DNA from: Streptantibioticus rubrisoli
GTDB lineage: Bacteria; Actinomycetota; Actinomycetes; Streptomycetales; Streptomycetaceae
Length of the DNA stretch: 64,000 nucleotides
Assembly: GCF_024436055.1 (NCBI RefSeq)
Contig: NZ_JANFNH010000014.1
Location: 62,001 to 126,000, forward strand
Direction of reading: 5' to 3'
A model generated the notes under the pieces. It worked only from the letters and a program-made list of their open reading frames with translations, did no database searches and was not told the DNA's origin. Every line of letters begins with the position of its first letter. Positions within the stretch are counted from its first letter, which is position 1. The position numbers were made by a program, and so were the translations under genes. Positions 37,889 to 46,370 of the stretch are shown piece by piece.

Positions 37889-39844
37889 TCACTCCTTTGC
37901 TGAAGCCGCGATGCGGCTGGTGTTGTGGCGCAGCGAGGCGACGTGGGTGCGGCGGCGGCGCGCCTCGACCGCGATCCGCTCGGTGTCGGCGATCTCCTCT
38001 GCGAGGGCGGCCTGCCGACGGGCGTTGGCGGCGTTGAGCCGGGCGATCTCCTCACTCCACTCCGTGAGGTACTGGGCGCGCAGCCCGGCAATGCTCTCGG
38101 CGAGTTCCGCGGCCACCTGGCCCACGGATTCGGTGACGGACGCGGCCACGGTCTGCCGGGCCTCGGCGACGATCGGCCGGGCCTGGGCGAGGAACTGCTC
38201 GCGCGCCGTGTCCGGGCCGCGCTTGCCGATGATCGCGCCCAGGACTCCGCCGACGAGCGTGCCGACCCCGGGCAGCACCATGCTGCCGGCCAGCGCTCCG
38301 GCCGCCGCCCCGCCGCCGGTGCGCCAGGTGTCGCTGGTGACCAGCCGCGCGCCCAGCTGGGCCAGCGCCTGGTCGGTGGTGGACAGGTCCGGGGCGGGCA
38401 GCGCCGCCGCGGACAGCACGGCGGGCGCCACGGTCCGCTGCTCGCCGGCCAGCCCGGCCAACGCGCTGTACTGCGAGCCGAATTCCCGTGCGAGCTCCTC
38501 CGCGCCAACGGTCAGCAGCCGGTCCGCACGGGCCGCGGCGCACTCCACGGTGCGCTCTGCCTCCCGGCGCAGCCGCTCGCGCACCATCCGGGAGACGGCG
38601 GTGGCGGCCTCGTTCGGCCGTGCGATCCGGTCACCGGCGACGGCGTCGGTGACCTCGCCTTCCAGCGAGGTGAGCGCGGCGTCGAGTTCGAGCAGCAGGG
38701 ACGCCCGATCGAGGCCGCGGTCGGCACGTTGCAGCGCGCCTGCCGCCCACGCGTCGAGGAACGCGGGCAGGTCGGGCAGCGACAGGCGGCCCAACTCCTC
38801 TTGCACGGTGCCGAGTTGGGACCGCTGGTCGGCGGCCGTCTCCTCGACCGCGGCCAGCAGTGCGGACAGCAGCCCCAGAACGGTGGCCGCCACGGCGGAC
38901 CGCCGCCGCTCGGCGGCCAGGCTGGCGATGCGCGCCTCCACCTCCAAGAACCGCTCCACGGCGGCGTCCGCGCCGGATGCGTTCCGCGCGGCGCCGCCCG
39001 CCCCGACGCGCGTGGCGGCGCCGACGGTCAGCGCGCCCAGCACGCGGCCCGGCGCGCAGGGCAGCACGACGGGATCGGCGACGCCGAGGCCGCGCAGCCG
39101 CTCCTCGACGAGCCCGAGGACCTCACCGAGCCCCTCGGCGTCCAACAGGTCCGTCTTGGTGAGGACGAAGGCACACCGGTCGAGGTGGTCGTGGAGCGGA
39201 CCGACCAGGAAGTCGACGAGCGTCATCGACATCGCGGCCGGCGCGGGAACGACGACCAACGCCAGGTCGGCCTGCCCCACCGCGGCCTCGGCCAGTTCGC
39301 GGTGGCCGCGGTCCAGCACGGAGAACCCCGGGGTGTCGAGCAGCACGACGTCCTCACCCAGCAGCCGGGCGGGCTGCCACACCTCCAGCCGCAGCACCTC
39401 GTCGGCCAGAGAGGTCGTCAGCACCCTTCGCAGGACCTCCTCAAGGGTGGCCGAGACCCCGGGCGCGGACGGCCCGGCCCACTGGGCAAACGACCCCGAG
39501 CGCCAGGTGACCTCGTCCCGGTCGGCCAGGGTCACCACGATCTTCTCGGCGCCCTCGCCCCGGCGCAGCACCGTGGTGGTGCGTGTCGTCACGTCGTTCG
39601 ACGACGGCAGCAGCCGACGCCGCAGGAACGCGTTCAGCAGCGTGCTCTTGCCGCTGGACGCTTCCCCGAACACTGCTATCCGCAGCTGCGGGTCGTCGCC
39701 CCGGGCCTGCACTGTGCGGAGCTGCTTCCCGAGCTCCGCCCTGCGTCCGGACGGCAGTCGACGGTCGCCGAGTACCGCGTCGATCCACTCCAGGTGCCCG
39801 GCGACCGCCGGTCCCCCCACATCCACCGCTCCGTGAGCTGTCAC
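37889..39844 (-). CDS. Dynamin-family GTPase, first of three
   Basis: The 651-residue protein has a full G domain: P-loop VFGEASSGKST at about 58-68, RTTTVL switch I, G3 LLDTPGF at 168-174, and a canonical G4 LTKTD at 228-232. The stalk is helical. A glycine-zipper hydrophobic segment (AAAGALAGSMVLPGVGTLVG, GVLGAIIGKR) near 555-590 is a likely membrane paddle. The last 70 residues are a heptad-rich, Arg-rich helix (IARLNAANARRQAALAEEIA). Start is uncertain: GTG 39844 lies about 7 bases after a TACGCT -10-like hexamer and could be leaderless; ATG 39883 lies inside a palindrome. Only four bases separate its stop region from the next start. Confidence 0.82.
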   Translation of the reverse strand: MTAHGAVDVGGPAVAGHLEWIDAVLGDRRLPSGRRAELGKQLRTVQARGDDPQLRIAVFGEASSGKSTLLNAFLRRRLLPSSNDVTTRTTTVLRRGEGAEKIVVTLADRDEVTWRSGSFAQWAGPSAPGVSATLEEVLRRVLTTSLADEVLRLEVWQPARLLGEDVVLLDTPGFSVLDRGHRELAEAAVGQADLALVVVPAPAAMSMTLVDFLVGPLHDHLDRCAFVLTKTDLLDAEGLGEVLGLVEERLRGLGVADPVVLPCAPGRVLGALTVGAATRVGAGGAARNASGADAAVERFLEVEARIASLAAERRRSAVAATVLGLLSALLAAVEETAADQRSQLGTVQEELGRLSLPDLPAFLDAWAAGALQRADRGLDRASLLLELDAALTSLEGEVTDAVAGDRIARPNEAATAVSRMVRERLRREAERTVECAAARADRLLTVGAEELAREFGSQYSALAGLAGEQRTVAPAVLSAAALPAPDLSTTDQALAQLGARLVTSDTWRTGGGAAAGALAGSMVLPGVGTLVGGVLGAIIGKRGPDTAREQFLAQARPIVAEARQTVAASVTESVGQVAAELAESIAGLRAQYLTEWSEEIARLNAANARRQAALAEEIADTERIAVEARRRRTHVASLRHNTSRIAASAKE

Positions 39845-39876
39845 CCCGTCAGCGTAGGAAGGACCGGGCGTTCGGT

Positions 39877-39896
39877 ATCTCATCAGATGATGGGAT
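39877..39896. promoter_or_regulatory. Imperfect palindrome at the dynamin operon promoter
   Basis: ATCtCATCA-GA-TGATGgGAT (39877-39896) pairs at 8 of 10 positions. It lies just upstream of a possible -10 TACGCT (minus strand, about 39857-39852) for the five-gene operon, so it could be an operator. The P450 gene diverges 228 bp to the right. Confidence 0.4.
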
Positions 39897-40124
39897 CCGC
39901 CTGCTTTTTTGTGATCCACTCGGATTTTGGTCAGCCCAGCCGCCGCCCACGCCGCCACCGCGATCGGCCAAGCCGCAACCTGCGCCATCACCACCACCCG
40001 CTAAGCCGTCGGAGGGAAACGCGGTACGAAACGGTCTTCATGGGCGTGGGCGGGGTGAGCGGTCGAGCTAACCATGGAAGTGGTGTTTGGTCCGGGGTGA
40101 TCGCTACCGTTACGGGGTGCTCGG

Positions 40125-41324
40125 GTGGACGACATCGCTGCTGTGAGCTGTCCGTTTGACTTCCGGGAAGGGCTGGAGTTCGATCCACTGCTCCGGCGAC
40201 TCATGTGCGCCGGTCCGGTCACCCGCATCCGCATGCCCTACGGTGACGCCGCCTGGCTGGTCACGGACTTCGAGGGCGTACGGCAGGTGACCACCGACCA
40301 CAGGTTCAGCCGCGCCGCCATCATCGGTCGCGACTACCCCCGGATGACCCCGGAACCCATCGTCTCCCCGGAATCCATCAACGTGATGGACCCCCCGCAC
40401 AGCAGCAGACTGCGCAGACTCGCCTCGCAGGCATTCAGCAAACCGCACGTGGGCCGGATGCGCCCCGCTGTGGAACGCATCGTGGACACGCTCCTGAACG
40501 AGATGATCGACCACGGTGCCCCGGCCGACCTGGTGCGACACCTTGCGGAACCGCTGCCGCAACGCACCATCTGCGAGTTGCTGTCCATCGCACCGGGCGA
40601 CTGGCCCATGCTGCAGCACCACGTGCACGAGATGCTGTCCACCGGTCCCGACACCGGCCATGCCGCCGCCGAGGCCAAAACACACCTACGCTCCTACTTC
40701 GAGGAACTCACCGCACGCCGACGACGCGCTCCGGGTGACGACCTGATCGGCAACCTGGCCGCCGCCCGCGACGGTGACGACGCCTTTGACGACCGCGAAC
40801 TGGCCGTGATGGCACTGACGTTGATGATGAGCGGCCATGACACCGCCACCTGCCAGCTCAGCAACATCGCCTACCTGCTGCTCACCGACCCCGACCGGTG
40901 GGCACTGCTACGCCGCCGCCCCGAACTGCTGCCCGGTGCGCTGGAGGAACTGCTGCGCTTCATCCCGTTCCGCACTGGAGTGGGAATTCCGCGCGTCGCC
41001 ATACAGGATGTGGAGGTGTTCGGCGTCACCGTCCGAGCCGGTGACTTCGTGCACGTCTCCTATCTGACGGCCAACCGGGATCCGTCCCGGTTCCGCGATC
41101 CCGACGCCCTCGATCTGGAGCGTCCGCCGAGCCCCAACATGGCCTTCGGCTGGGGCGGCCACCACTGCATCGCCGTCCCCCTGGCCATGGCCGAACTGCA
41201 GGCCGCCATCGGCGCGTTGATCACCCGGTTTCCCCGGCTTCGGCTGGCCGTGCCACCCGAGGACCTCCAGTGGAACGCCGGAACCATCCGGCGCTTCCCC
41301 TGCCGACTGCCGGTGAGTTGGTAG
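40125..41324 (+). CDS. Cytochrome P450
   Basis: The 399-residue protein has bacterial P450 landmarks: NVMDPPHSSRLRRLASQAFS (helix C), LTLMMSGHDTATCQLSNIAY in the I helix (S-G-H-D-T around the oxygen-activating threonine), EELLRF (ExxR), and FGWGGHHCIAVPLAMAELQA with the haem-ligating cysteine. In the usual FGxGxHxCxG, the last glycine is alanine here. Start GTG 40125 follows a GGGG-containing site and gives the family's normal length. No ferredoxin gene adjoins it; the nearest one belongs to the betaine cluster 6 kb away. Substrate is unknown; secondary metabolism is likely. Confidence 0.9.
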   Translation: MDDIAAVSCPFDFREGLEFDPLLRRLMCAGPVTRIRMPYGDAAWLVTDFEGVRQVTTDHRFSRAAIIGRDYPRMTPEPIVSPESINVMDPPHSSRLRRLASQAFSKPHVGRMRPAVERIVDTLLNEMIDHGAPADLVRHLAEPLPQRTICELLSIAPGDWPMLQHHVHEMLSTGPDTGHAAAEAKTHLRSYFEELTARRRRAPGDDLIGNLAAARDGDDAFDDRELAVMALTLMMSGHDTATCQLSNIAYLLLTDPDRWALLRRRPELLPGALEELLRFIPFRTGVGIPRVAIQDVEVFGVTVRAGDFVHVSYLTANRDPSRFRDPDALDLERPPSPNMAFGWGGHHCIAVPLAMAELQAAIGALITRFPRLRLAVPPEDLQWNAGTIRRFPCRLPVSW

Positions 41325-41568
41325 ACCGGGGGGCCGTGAGTGTGCCACGCGAGCGCTCGCCGAGGACGATTGCGGGTGACGAATGATCATCCACCACCTG
41401 TGCGGGCGGCACGTTGGTACTCGTGACGGGTTCCGTCGAGCCGGTCTCGTCGCTGGACCGCCAGGTTCGCTGTGATGTTGATCGGTTCGGGTAAGGGCTA
41501 AGCGGAGCGGCCTGCTTGAGTGTTCGGTGCGGTGGTCCGGGCCTTTTCGGCCCTGGCATGATCGGTGC

Positions 41569-42255
41569 ATGGTCGAACGAGTCATCGCAGCTTGCGACGG
41601 AGCAGCCAAAGGCAACCCGGGGCCAGCAGCCTGGGCTTACGTGGTCGCGGACGCTGCCGGGGTGCCGCAGCGCTGGCAGGCCGGCGCACTTGGGCACAGC
41701 ACCAACAACGTGGGTGAGCTGACGGCGTTGCGGCAGTTGCTGGCCGCGACGGATCCCGCCGTACCGCTGGAGGTCCGCCTCGACAGCACCTACACCCGTG
41801 ACGCGGTGACGAAGTGGCTGGTGGCGTGGAAGCGCAACGGCTGGAAGACCGCCGCTGGCAAGCCGGTGGCCAACCGCGAGTTGATCCAGCGCATCGACGC
41901 GCTGCTGGAGGGACGGGACGTCACCTTCGTGTACGTTCCCGCCCACCGGGTGAACGGCGATCCGCTGAACGCCATCGCGGACAAGGCCGCCAGCGACGCC
42001 GCCCGCACCCAGGAGGCGGCGGGCGGGACCGCTGCCGACCTCCCCGTGCCCGAACCGGCTTCGAGCTCCGCATCGCGTGGCGGCCGCCCCGCCGCCGGGT
42101 CCGCGGCGAAGCGGAGCTCCTCGGGCGGTTCGCGGACCCTGTCCGCGCGCTACGCCGGGACGTGCCCGTGCGCTCGCCCCTACGCCAAGGGCGACAAGAT
42201 CACCAAGGTGGGCAACAGCTGGGGACACCCGCAGTGCGCGGGCGCCCACGCCTGA
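41569..42255 (+). CDS. Ribonuclease HI-family protein with a C-terminal cysteine motif
   Basis: The 228-residue protein starts at ATG 41569. ACDGAAKGNPGPAAWAYVV contains the first catalytic Asp; NVGELTAL the Glu; EVRLDSTYT the second Asp; and NAIADKAAS the last acidic residue of the RNase H active site. It should cut RNA in RNA-DNA hybrids. A Ser/Ala/Gly linker leads to a C-terminal CPCARPYAKGDKITKV...HPQC segment that may bind zinc or nucleic acid, an addition to the minimal 150-residue enzyme. A strong terminator follows. Confidence 0.87.
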   Translation: MVERVIAACDGAAKGNPGPAAWAYVVADAAGVPQRWQAGALGHSTNNVGELTALRQLLAATDPAVPLEVRLDSTYTRDAVTKWLVAWKRNGWKTAAGKPVANRELIQRIDALLEGRDVTFVYVPAHRVNGDPLNAIADKAASDAARTQEAAGGTAADLPVPEPASSSASRGGRPAAGSAAKRSSSGGSRTLSARYAGTCPCARPYAKGDKITKVGNSWGHPQCAGAHA

Positions 42256-42256
42256 A

Positions 42257-42287
42257 CGCGGCCGGGCGGGGAGTGCTCCCGGCCGCG
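42257..42287 (+). terminator. Hairpin terminator after the RNase HI gene
   Basis: CGCGGCCGGG (42257-42266) and CCCGGCCGCG (42278-42287) form a perfect 10-bp stem with an 11-base loop, directly after the RNase HI stop and before the convergent permease 3' end. It may serve both directions. Confidence 0.75.
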
Positions 42288-42348
42288 CGGCGCACCATTG
42301 GTCGTACGGCCACCGCGACGCCAAGCGCCCGGCGGCCGGGAGGTGTTG

Positions 42349-43950
42349 TCAGCTCTGTCCGGGGGCGGGCACCAGCTCCTCGGGTGCCGTACCACCGCGC
42401 GGTGCCGACGTGCTGGCGGTGTGACGGTGGGTCAGATACAGTCCGGCGCCCACGGCGAGGATGACGGCGGTGAAGACGACGGCACCCCACTGGAAGTACC
42501 AGTGGTCGTTTCCGTAGACCTCCTTGCGCGGCCAGGCGAGGTTGACGGTCATGGCGGCCCCGTAGAGCACGGCGAAGACGTTGACCGGGGTGCCCCAGCG
42601 GCCCAGGTTGAAGTACGGGCCGTGGTCCGGGCGCGGCCACTGACCGCGCAGGCGGCGCAGCAGCATCGGGCCGGTGACCATCAGGTACGGGATGTAGAAG
42701 AGGATGATGGCGACCGAGGTGAGGATGTAGAACACCCGCTGGTTGCCGATGTTGACCAGGAGCAGGGCGATGGTCAGCACGCCGGTGAGGACAGCGGGCA
42801 CGACGGGTGTCCGGGAGCGCGGGGAGACCCTGGCGATGGCCTTTCCGAAGGGCAGCCGGTCGTCGCGGGCCATCGCGAAGATCAGCCGGATGGCGGCGGT
42901 CTGCACGGCCAGGCAGCAGACCGTGATGGCGATCGCCGAGCAGATGAGGAAGACGTTGCCGAGGCCGTTGCCGAGGGTGGACTTGATCAGGTAGGGCATG
43001 CCGAGGGTGCCGAGTTCCTTGGCGCTGATGTTGCCGACCGCCATCATGCCGATCAGCATCAGCAATCCGCCCGCGAGGAACGCGGCCGTCAGTGCCCGCA
43101 GGATCGCCTTCGGCGCGTGCCGCCGGGGCTCCCTGGTCTCCTCGGCGAGCGAGCCCGCGGTGTCGAAGCCGTAGAAGACGTAGGCGCTCATGATGGAGGC
43201 GATCAGGAACGCGCCGAGGTAGCCCAGGGACTGGCCCGCGCCGGTGCCCTGGGTATGGGTGACCACCTGCGGGCCGCGCTTGATGTGGATGGCCAGCAGG
43301 ACGATGAGCAGCGTCACCCCGATGAGCTCAACCGCGACGCCGAAGTTGTTGATCTTCGCCATCAGCCGTACGCCGACGATGTTGACGACGGTGGTGAAGA
43401 CCACCAGGCCGAGGGCGAGCAGGATGGCGTTCTTGGCGCCGTTGGGGGTGGTGGTCAGCCCGGCGTCCGCGGAACCGCCCACGATCTGGAAGGCAAGCGA
43501 CACCTGGGGGAGGATGACCTGGTAGGCGACGGCCACGGCGGCGGCGGTGACCACGGCGCCGATCGCCATGATCCAGCCCGCGAACCAGGAAGTGGCGGGC
43601 CGGGCGATGTTCTTCGACCACTGGTAGACGCCGCCCGCGAGCGGGAACTGTCCGGCCATCTCGGCGAAGCACAGTGCGACGGCGCCCTGGCCGATGAAGA
43701 CCAGCGGCCAGGTCCAGATGAAGGCGGGACCGCCGGAGGCGAAGCCGAAGCCGAAGAGCTGGAAGACCCCGGTCATGATCGAGATGTAACTGAAGCCCGC
43801 GGCGAAGCTGGAGAAGGAGCCGAGGGAGCGCTCCAGCTCCTGGCGGTAGCCGAAGCGCGCGAGGTCGCCGCTGTCGTCGCCTGGCGGCCCTTCGGCGGAC
43901 ACGGTGGCTGCACTGGCGGTGGTCGGTCCGGTGTTTCCTGGGTTGCTCAT
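42349..43950 (-). CDS. APC-superfamily amino acid permease, probably for a betaine-pathway substrate
   Basis: The 533-residue protein has about 12 membrane helices. Helix 1 carries the broken-helix motif SSFAAGFSYISIMTGVFQLF and helix 6 contains YVFYGFDTAGSLAEETREPR, the consensus of the amino acid/polyamine/GABA permease group. ATG 43950 has GGAG six bases upstream. It diverges from the mycothiol formaldehyde dehydrogenase gene across 394 bp that contain three copies of the island's operator motif. Its place in the choline/betaine island suggests uptake of choline, betaine, dimethylglycine, sarcosine or glycine; sequence alone does not choose. Confidence 0.84.
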   Translation of the reverse strand: MSNPGNTGPTTASAATVSAEGPPGDDSGDLARFGYRQELERSLGSFSSFAAGFSYISIMTGVFQLFGFGFASGGPAFIWTWPLVFIGQGAVALCFAEMAGQFPLAGGVYQWSKNIARPATSWFAGWIMAIGAVVTAAAVAVAYQVILPQVSLAFQIVGGSADAGLTTTPNGAKNAILLALGLVVFTTVVNIVGVRLMAKINNFGVAVELIGVTLLIVLLAIHIKRGPQVVTHTQGTGAGQSLGYLGAFLIASIMSAYVFYGFDTAGSLAEETREPRRHAPKAILRALTAAFLAGGLLMLIGMMAVGNISAKELGTLGMPYLIKSTLGNGLGNVFLICSAIAITVCCLAVQTAAIRLIFAMARDDRLPFGKAIARVSPRSRTPVVPAVLTGVLTIALLLVNIGNQRVFYILTSVAIILFYIPYLMVTGPMLLRRLRGQWPRPDHGPYFNLGRWGTPVNVFAVLYGAAMTVNLAWPRKEVYGNDHWYFQWGAVVFTAVILAVGAGLYLTHRHTASTSAPRGGTAPEELVPAPGQS

Positions 43951-44090
43951 GGCGGCTCCAGGGCAGGGAACGAGTGATGTACGGGGTGGGCGGGGGCGTC
44001 GATCGTGCGGGCTGCCGGGCGTGCGGCGCATCACCTTCTGCCAGGCGGAGGCCGCCATGCCTCCTTGCGGTGGCGGCCGTCTCGGGCGTG

Positions 44091-44107
44091 GTTGCGCTAT
44101 TCGAAAC
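44091..44107. promoter_or_regulatory. Betaine-island operator, permease side
   Basis: GTTGCGCTATTCGAAAC matches the island consensus GTTGCG-N5-YGCAAC at 11 of 12 arm positions. It lies 141 bp upstream of the permease start. A second copy 19 bp on is only weak (TTTCCT-N5-GCCAAC). Confidence 0.6.
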
Positions 44108-44227
44108 GTTTTCCTTCATGGCCAACGAATGCCGACCAGCATGGGAGCCGCTCGTGACGCCGTCAAGGCTTCGGTGGCGATCCGGTGCCCGGTGGGAGAT
44201 TCCGTTGGCTTGGCCGTTTCCCGGCTC

Positions 44228-44297
44228 TTGACCGCCGACCCGGCACACCCTGATGCTCCCTGTTGCGGGACTTGAGATGTGTACCGCGATCTGCAAC
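44228..44297 (+). promoter_or_regulatory. Promoter and tandem operator of the formaldehyde dehydrogenase gene
   Basis: TTGACC (44228-44233) and GATGCT (44252-44257) are an 18-bp-spaced promoter candidate. The operator pair starts at 44262 (GTTGCG-N5-TGAGAT) and 44281 (GTACCG-N5-TGCAAC): the first copy has a perfect left arm, the second a nearly perfect right arm, and the starts are 19 bp apart as at the other sites. The operator covers the expected transcription start. Confidence 0.6.
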
Positions 44298-44344
44298 AGC
44301 ACACACGGCGCATCGCCGTGATTCGTTAGGGACGAGGAGTAGCC

Positions 44345-45430
44345 ATGGCTCACCAGGTCCGTGCCGTCGTCGCCCGGGAGAAATCCGCCCCCGTCTCGCT
44401 GGAAACGATCGTGGTGCCCGACCCTGGACCGGGTGAGGCGCTGGTCGACGTGGCGGCGTGCGGTGTCTGCCACACCGATCTGCACTACCGGGAAGGCGGC
44501 ATCAACGACGAATTCCCCTTCCTCCTGGGGCACGAGGCGGCGGGCCGGGTCGAGGCCGTCGGCGACGGCGTCACCGCCGTCGCGCCTGGCGACTTCGTGG
44601 TCCTCAACTGGCGGGCGGTGTGCGGCCAGTGCCGGGCCTGCCGCCGGGGCAAGCCGTGGTACTGCTTCGCCACCCACAACGCGGTCCAGCGCATGACGCT
44701 GCTCGACGGCACACCGCTGTCTCCCGCGCTGGGCATCGGCGCCTTCGCGGAGAAGACCCTGGTCGCCGCGGGCCAGTGCACCAAGGTCGACCCGGCGGCT
44801 CCGGCCGCCGCGGCGGGGCTGCTCGGCTGCGGGGTCATGGCCGGATTCGGCGCCGCCGTGCACACCGGCGGCGTCGCTCGCGGCGACTCGGTGGCCGTCA
44901 TCGGATGCGGCGGTGTGGGCATGGCGGCCATCGCCGGGGCGCGGCTGGCCGGTGCCACCACGATCATCGCCGTCGACCTCGACCGGCGGAAGCTGGAGCG
45001 GGCCCAGGGCATGGGTGCCACCCACACCGTCGACGCCTCCGCGTCCGATGTCGTGGAAGAGGTGCGCCGGTTGACGGGCGGGTTCGGCGCGGATGTGGTC
45101 GTGGACGCCGTCGGCCGCCCGGAGACCTTCCGGCAGGCGTTCTATGCCCGCGACCTGGCGGGTACGGCCGTACTCGTGGGCGTCCCCACCCCCGAGATGA
45201 ACCTGGAGCTGCCGCTGCTCGACGTCTTCGGGCGCGGAGGTGCGGTGAAGTCCAGTTGGTATGGAGACTGCCTGCCGTCCCGCGACTTCCCGGCACTGGT
45301 CGACCTCTATCTGCAAGGACGCCTCGATCTCGACGCCTTCGTCTCCGAGAAGATCGGTCTGGAGGACGTGGAGCGGGCCTTCGACACCATGCGCCAGGGC
45401 GATGTGTTGCGCTCGGTGGTGGTGCTGTGA
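44345..45430 (+). CDS. mscR: Zinc alcohol dehydrogenase: S-(hydroxymethyl)mycothiol dehydrogenase
   Basis: The 361-residue protein is a class III-type zinc dehydrogenase. [20 protein letters not shown] gives the catalytic zinc ligands (Cys, then HE in [11 protein letters not shown]), [15 protein letters not shown] the structural zinc, and [20 protein letters not shown] the NAD-binding loop with Asp in AVDLDRRK. Length and the [13 protein letters not shown] stretch match the mycothiol-dependent formaldehyde dehydrogenase of actinomycetes. It would oxidise the mycothiol adduct of formaldehyde released when betaine, dimethylglycine and sarcosine are demethylated. Its stop overlaps the next start (TGATG). 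Confidence 0.87.
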   Translation: MAHQVRAVVAREKSAPVSLETIVVPDPGPGEALVDVAACGVCHTDLHYREGGINDEFPFLLGHEAAGRVEAVGDGVTAVAPGDFVVLNWRAVCGQCRACRRGKPWYCFATHNAVQRMTLLDGTPLSPALGIGAFAEKTLVAAGQCTKVDPAAPAAAAGLLGCGVMAGFGAAVHTGGVARGDSVAVIGCGGVGMAAIAGARLAGATTIIAVDLDRRKLERAQGMGATHTVDASASDVVEEVRRLTGGFGADVVVDAVGRPETFRQAFYARDLAGTAVLVGVPTPEMNLELPLLDVFGRGGAVKSSWYGDCLPSRDFPALVDLYLQGRLDLDAFVSEKIGLEDVERAFDTMRQGDVLRSVVVL

Positions 45431-46065
45431 TGGCCGGTGCGCCGCGCGTCGAACACCTCGTGACCAGTGGGACCTTCAGCCTGGACGGCGGCACGTGGGA
45501 GGTGGAGAACAACGTGTGGCTGATCGGTGACGACGACGAGGTCCTGGTCATCGACGCCGCACACGACGCCGAGGCGGTGCTGGCCGCCGTGGGCGACCGC
45601 CAGCTCACCGCCGTCGTGTGCACCCACGCCCACAACGACCATGTGAATGCCGCCGCCGACGTGGCGGACCGCTCGGGCGCCCCCATCCTCCTCCACCCCG
45701 AAGACGAGGTGCTGTGGAAGATGACGTACCCGCACCGGCGCCCGGACGGGGAGTTGGCCGACGGTGGCCTCCTCGATGTGGCGGGGGTGCGCCTGCTGGT
45801 GATGCACACCCCCGGCCACGCGCCGGGTGCCGTGTGCCTGTATGCGCCCAATCTGGGGGCCTTGTTCAGCGGCGACACCCTCTTCGCCGACGGGCCCGGG
45901 GCGACCGGGCGGTCGTTCAGCGACTTCGGCACGATCATCGCCTCGATCCGGGACCGGCTGCTGACCCTGCCCGGCTACACGACGGTGCACCCCGGCCACG
46001 GTGCGTCGACCACCATCGCGGCGGAGGCTCCGCACCTGCCCGAATGGGTCGCCCGCGGCTGGTAG
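45430..46065 (+). CDS. Metallo-beta-lactamase-fold hydrolase, likely formyl-mycothiol thioesterase
   Basis: The 211-residue protein has CTHAHNDHVNAA (the HxHxDH metal site), HTPGHAPGAV and SGDTLF, the standard binuclear zinc set of the glyoxalase II-like group. It starts inside the dehydrogenase stop codon (TGATG), so the two are translated together. That pairing suggests it hydrolyses the S-formyl-mycothiol made by the dehydrogenase, giving formate and free mycothiol. This role is inference from context; the fold assignment is firm. Confidence 0.85.
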   Translation: MAGAPRVEHLVTSGTFSLDGGTWEVENNVWLIGDDDEVLVIDAAHDAEAVLAAVGDRQLTAVVCTHAHNDHVNAAADVADRSGAPILLHPEDEVLWKMTYPHRRPDGELADGGLLDVAGVRLLVMHTPGHAPGAVCLYAPNLGALFSGDTLFADGPGATGRSFSDFGTIIASIRDRLLTLPGYTTVHPGHGASTTIAAEAPHLPEWVARGW

Positions 46066-46291
46066 TACGGCGGGTTCAACTCCCGTTGTCCGCAAGGCGC
46101 GACACCCTCGGCGGGGCGGACTCGGCGCCCTCCGCGGGAGGGGTCCGCCACTGTTTTTCGGGTGGTCTCGCCCCCCGATCGCGACGGTCTCGGCACGCCT
46201 TGCGGGCGGGGCCGCGGCGCCCGTCGCGACATGCTCAACGCCCCTGTCGTACCGGGGGTGAACGCCCCCTCGCGGCGGCTCGAATCGCACC

Positions 46292-46362
46292 TTGACAGCG
46301 TCCAGGGCCGCCCCCACACTGACGACGTTGCGTAAATCGCAATTCGTTTCGCTATACGCACC
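46292..46362 (+). promoter_or_regulatory. Promoter and tandem operator of the Rieske ferredoxin operon
   Basis: TTGACA (46292-46297) and CACACT (46315-46320) are spaced 17 bp. Immediately after come GTTGCGTAAATCGCAAT (46327-46343, inner 15 bp a perfect palindrome) and GTTTCGCTATACGCACC (46346-46362), starts 19 bp apart. The second copy abuts the ribosome site GAGG at 46363. Confidence 0.7.
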
Positions 46363-46370
46363 GAGGTGTC

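Noticed and set aside
35016-39836. Very long plus-strand open frame opposite the dynamin genes
   Set aside because: It is antisense to three genes with clear GTPase motifs; its Arg/Gly/Ala-rich translation has no family resemblance and results from high third-position GC.
41347-41360. GCGAGCGCTCGC palindrome after the P450 gene
   Set aside because: Too short and GC-rich to distinguish from chance in this genome; could be part of a terminator.
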